A stretch of 64,000 bases of DNA from Scleromatobacter sp964418745 (GTDB lineage Bacteria; Pseudomonadota; Gammaproteobacteria; Burkholderiales; Burkholderiaceae_C). The DNA is taken from positions 1-64,000 of the forward strand of contig CAYQMX010000013.1 in assembly GCA_964418745.1 (NCBI GenBank). The letters are read 5' to 3'. Below the pieces are notes generated by a model that did not search any database, was not told the DNA's origin, and worked only from the letters and a program-made list of their open reading frames with translations. Both the position numbers and the translations under genes were made by a program. Of the stretch, positions 62,699-64,000 are shown in pieces. The number at the start of each line of letters is the position of its first letter. Position 1 is the first letter of the stretch.

Positions 62699-64000
62699 CT
62701 AGCGTGCGCGCACCAGCGCCACGGCGTCGGGCGGCGTGCGCAGCGTCTCGCCGACGAGGCCGCGCCCGATGCCGTCGCGCGGCGCCGCAGGCAGGTCGCG
62801 TGCGGTGCCGGCCAGCCGTGCGATCGCCGCGCGTGCGCCGTCGGGCGACGGCACCTGGTAGAGGGCGGCCAGCAGGCCGGCGACGAGCGGCGCCGCGAAC
62901 GACGTGCCCCGCACCCGCGCGAACGCCGACTCGCCGTTGGCCGCCGCCACCATGTCGGCGCCGGGCGCGACGAACATCACCTGCGGCCCGCGGGCGGCCT
63001 CGGGCAGCAGGCGCAGCCTGCCGTCGACCGCGCCCACGCCCACCACGCCCGGCCACGAGGCCGGATACAGCGGCGGCGCCGCCGGCCCGTCGTTGCCCAC
63101 CGCCGCGACGATCAGGATGCCCTTGGCGACCACGTGCGCGACCAACTGCTGCAGCACCTGGTTGGGTGGCCCGACGAGGCTCACGTTGATCACCGCGAGC
63201 CGCTTCTGCGCCAGCCACGCCAGCTCGCGCGCGATCGCCTCCACGGAGCCGCCGGTGGCGTCGTCGCAATACGCGTCGCCGGCGTACAGCCGCGCCCGCG
63301 GCAGTGCCGAGCGGAACCTGTCCTCCTGGCCGACCAGCAGCGAGGCCACGGCCGTGCCGTGCGGCGCGGGACGCGGCGTGTCGCCGCAGCCGTGGCGCAC
63401 GACCGCCGCATGGCGCAGGGCCGGATGCGCGCCGTCGATGCCGCTGTCGATGAGGCCGACCTGCACCGGGCCCGGGCCCGCGTCGAGCCCGCCGGGGCCA
63501 CGCGCCTCGGCGGCCGGCATCGGGGTCGCGCCCGGGACAGCCACGTCGCCGCTGCCCAGGTAGACGTGGTGGAAGTCGTACCGGCCGTTCGGGTCGATCG
63601 CGCGCGCGCGATCGACCGCGTCGGCGAGCGACTGCCCTGCCGGCGCCCCGAGCACCAGCAGTTCGTCGTCCAGCCCATCCAGCAGGTCCTCGCGCAGGAG
63701 CTGGAAGCCACCGGCCAGCAGCGCGTCGCGCGCCACCGGGCTGGACGGCTGCGCCAGCACCTCGGCGCGCACGACCAGCTCGCCCCGCGGATCGCGCTCG
63801 AGCCGGTCCGGATGCGCGCGCAAGCGCCGCTGTGCTTCATCCAGCCGCGCGGCGACGAGGTTGGCCGGCGCGAGCACGCCAGCGACCAGCGGATCGACGC
63901 GCTGCACCAGCGGCGCGCGCGCGATCGGGGCCAGCGCCGAGCCCAGCGACGGCAGCCGCAACTGCGCATGGGCCGCCGCAGCCACGGACAAGGCGGCGAG
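62699..64000 (-). CDS. Subtilisin-like serine protease (S8), 5' end outside window
   Basis: Secreted serine protease. The frame continues past the right edge: the last bases in the window encode LAALSVAAAAHAQ, the end of a signal peptide. The apparent start at 63991 is therefore internal. The catalytic triad is in order: Asp in GLIDSGID, His in PHGTAVASLL and Ser in GTSFAAPLVAG, with the oxyanion Asn in VGNDGP. An N-terminal prodomain-like region precedes the protease. The gene is likely exported and processed. Confidence 0.9.
   Translation of the reverse strand, partial: LAALSVAAAAHAQLRLPSLGSALAPIARAPLVQRVDPLVAGVLAPANLVAARLDEAQRRLRAHPDRLERDPRGELVVRAEVLAQPSSPVARDALLAGGFQLLREDLLDGLDDELLVLGAPAGQSLADAVDRARAIDPNGRYDFHHVYLGSGDVAVPGATPMPAAEARGPGGLDAGPGPVQVGLIDSGIDGAHPALRHAAVVRHGCGDTPRPAPHGTAVASLLVGQEDRFRSALPRARLYAGDAYCDDATGGSVEAIARELAWLAQKRLAVINVSLVGPPNQVLQQLVAHVVAKGILIVAAVGNDGPAAPPLYPASWPGVVGVGAVDGRLRLLPEAARGPQVMFVAPGADMVAAANGESAFARVRGTSFAAPLVAGLLAALYQVPSPDGARAAIARLAGTARDLPAAPRDGIGRGLVGETLRTPPDAVALVRAR

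Noticed and set aside
63900..63991. Start codon of the subtilase at 63991
   Set aside because: The frame stays open to the window edge and encodes the end of a signal peptide, so the true start lies outside.

Overview
This is a very GC-rich, gene-dense chromosomal window. It most likely comes from a betaproteobacterium of the order Burkholderiales, near the Rubrivivax/Leptothrix/Methylibium group. Four things suggest this: a complete-looking aerobic phenylacetate (paa) cluster with a TetR-type regulator, lysA with its divergent lysR, Burkholderiales-type intergenic palindromic repeats, and the bacteriochlorophyll genes bchE and bchJ. The bch pair, with a PpsR/CrtJ-type operator in front of bchE, implies an anoxygenic phototroph or a recent descendant of one. 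No rRNA, tRNA, CRISPR array, prophage or intact insertion sequence was found.

Layout. 0-5.9 kb: end of pepN, fbp, an aldo/keto reductase, an EamA exporter and a crotonase. 5.9-8.4 kb: bchE, a 14-codon bridging ORF and bchJ. 8.2-12.4 kb: a membrane protein, a DUF899 protein, a beta-propeller protein, a TPR/winged-helix regulator and a small exported protein. 12.5-17.6 kb: trehalose synthesis (otsA with a membrane sensor-like N-terminus, then otsB), divergent from a GH15 glucoamylase/trehalase-like enzyme. 17.6-21.3 kb: a small exported protein behind a sigma-54 promoter, a small membrane protein, and a flavin-dependent halogenase joined to a VapBC-type toxin-antitoxin pair. 21.4-29.9 kb: a CPA2 antiporter, a very large membrane alpha/beta hydrolase, a Ysc84-type lipoprotein, a chemoreceptor remnant, a class II aldolase, a zinc-ribbon/pilin-like chimera and an Imm11-like orphan. 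30-36.7 kb: a CHASE3/PAS/GGDEF/EAL protein, a DUF1631 protein, an ABM-fold protein and phhB. 36.8-43.6 kb: lysR/lysA, dienelactone hydrolase, a ClpP-like protease, a methyltransferase, an MFS carrier, a ferredoxin and a small Cys4 protein. 43.7-55.2 kb: the paa cluster. 55.2-64 kb: a degenerate endonuclease V-like protein, an alpha/beta hydrolase, an exported M1 aminopeptidase, a VOC/ArsR/SRPBCC-CHAP operon, and a secreted Ala/Gly-rich protein next to a subtilase cut by the window edge.

How the genes work together. The paa genes form one catabolic unit: PaaK activates phenylacetate to its CoA thioester, PaaABCDE epoxidises the ring, PaaG isomerises the epoxide to the oxepin, PaaZ opens the ring, and PaaI and PaaY recycle stalled thioesters. 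The late beta-oxidation genes paaF, paaH and paaJ are not in the window. The paaG/paaY intergenic region carries a perfect 14-bp dyad suited to the TetR regulator encoded inside the cluster. Trehalose synthesis and the GH15 hydrolase share a 41-bp divergent start region. BchE and BchJ serve the oxygen-independent branch of bacteriochlorophyll synthesis.

The most unusual observation is a pair of 14-codon ORFs of identical length, both starting MSARTA. Each is wedged between two genes by ATGA overlaps at both ends (bchE/bchJ and VOC/arsR). This looks like a small dispersed translational-coupling element.
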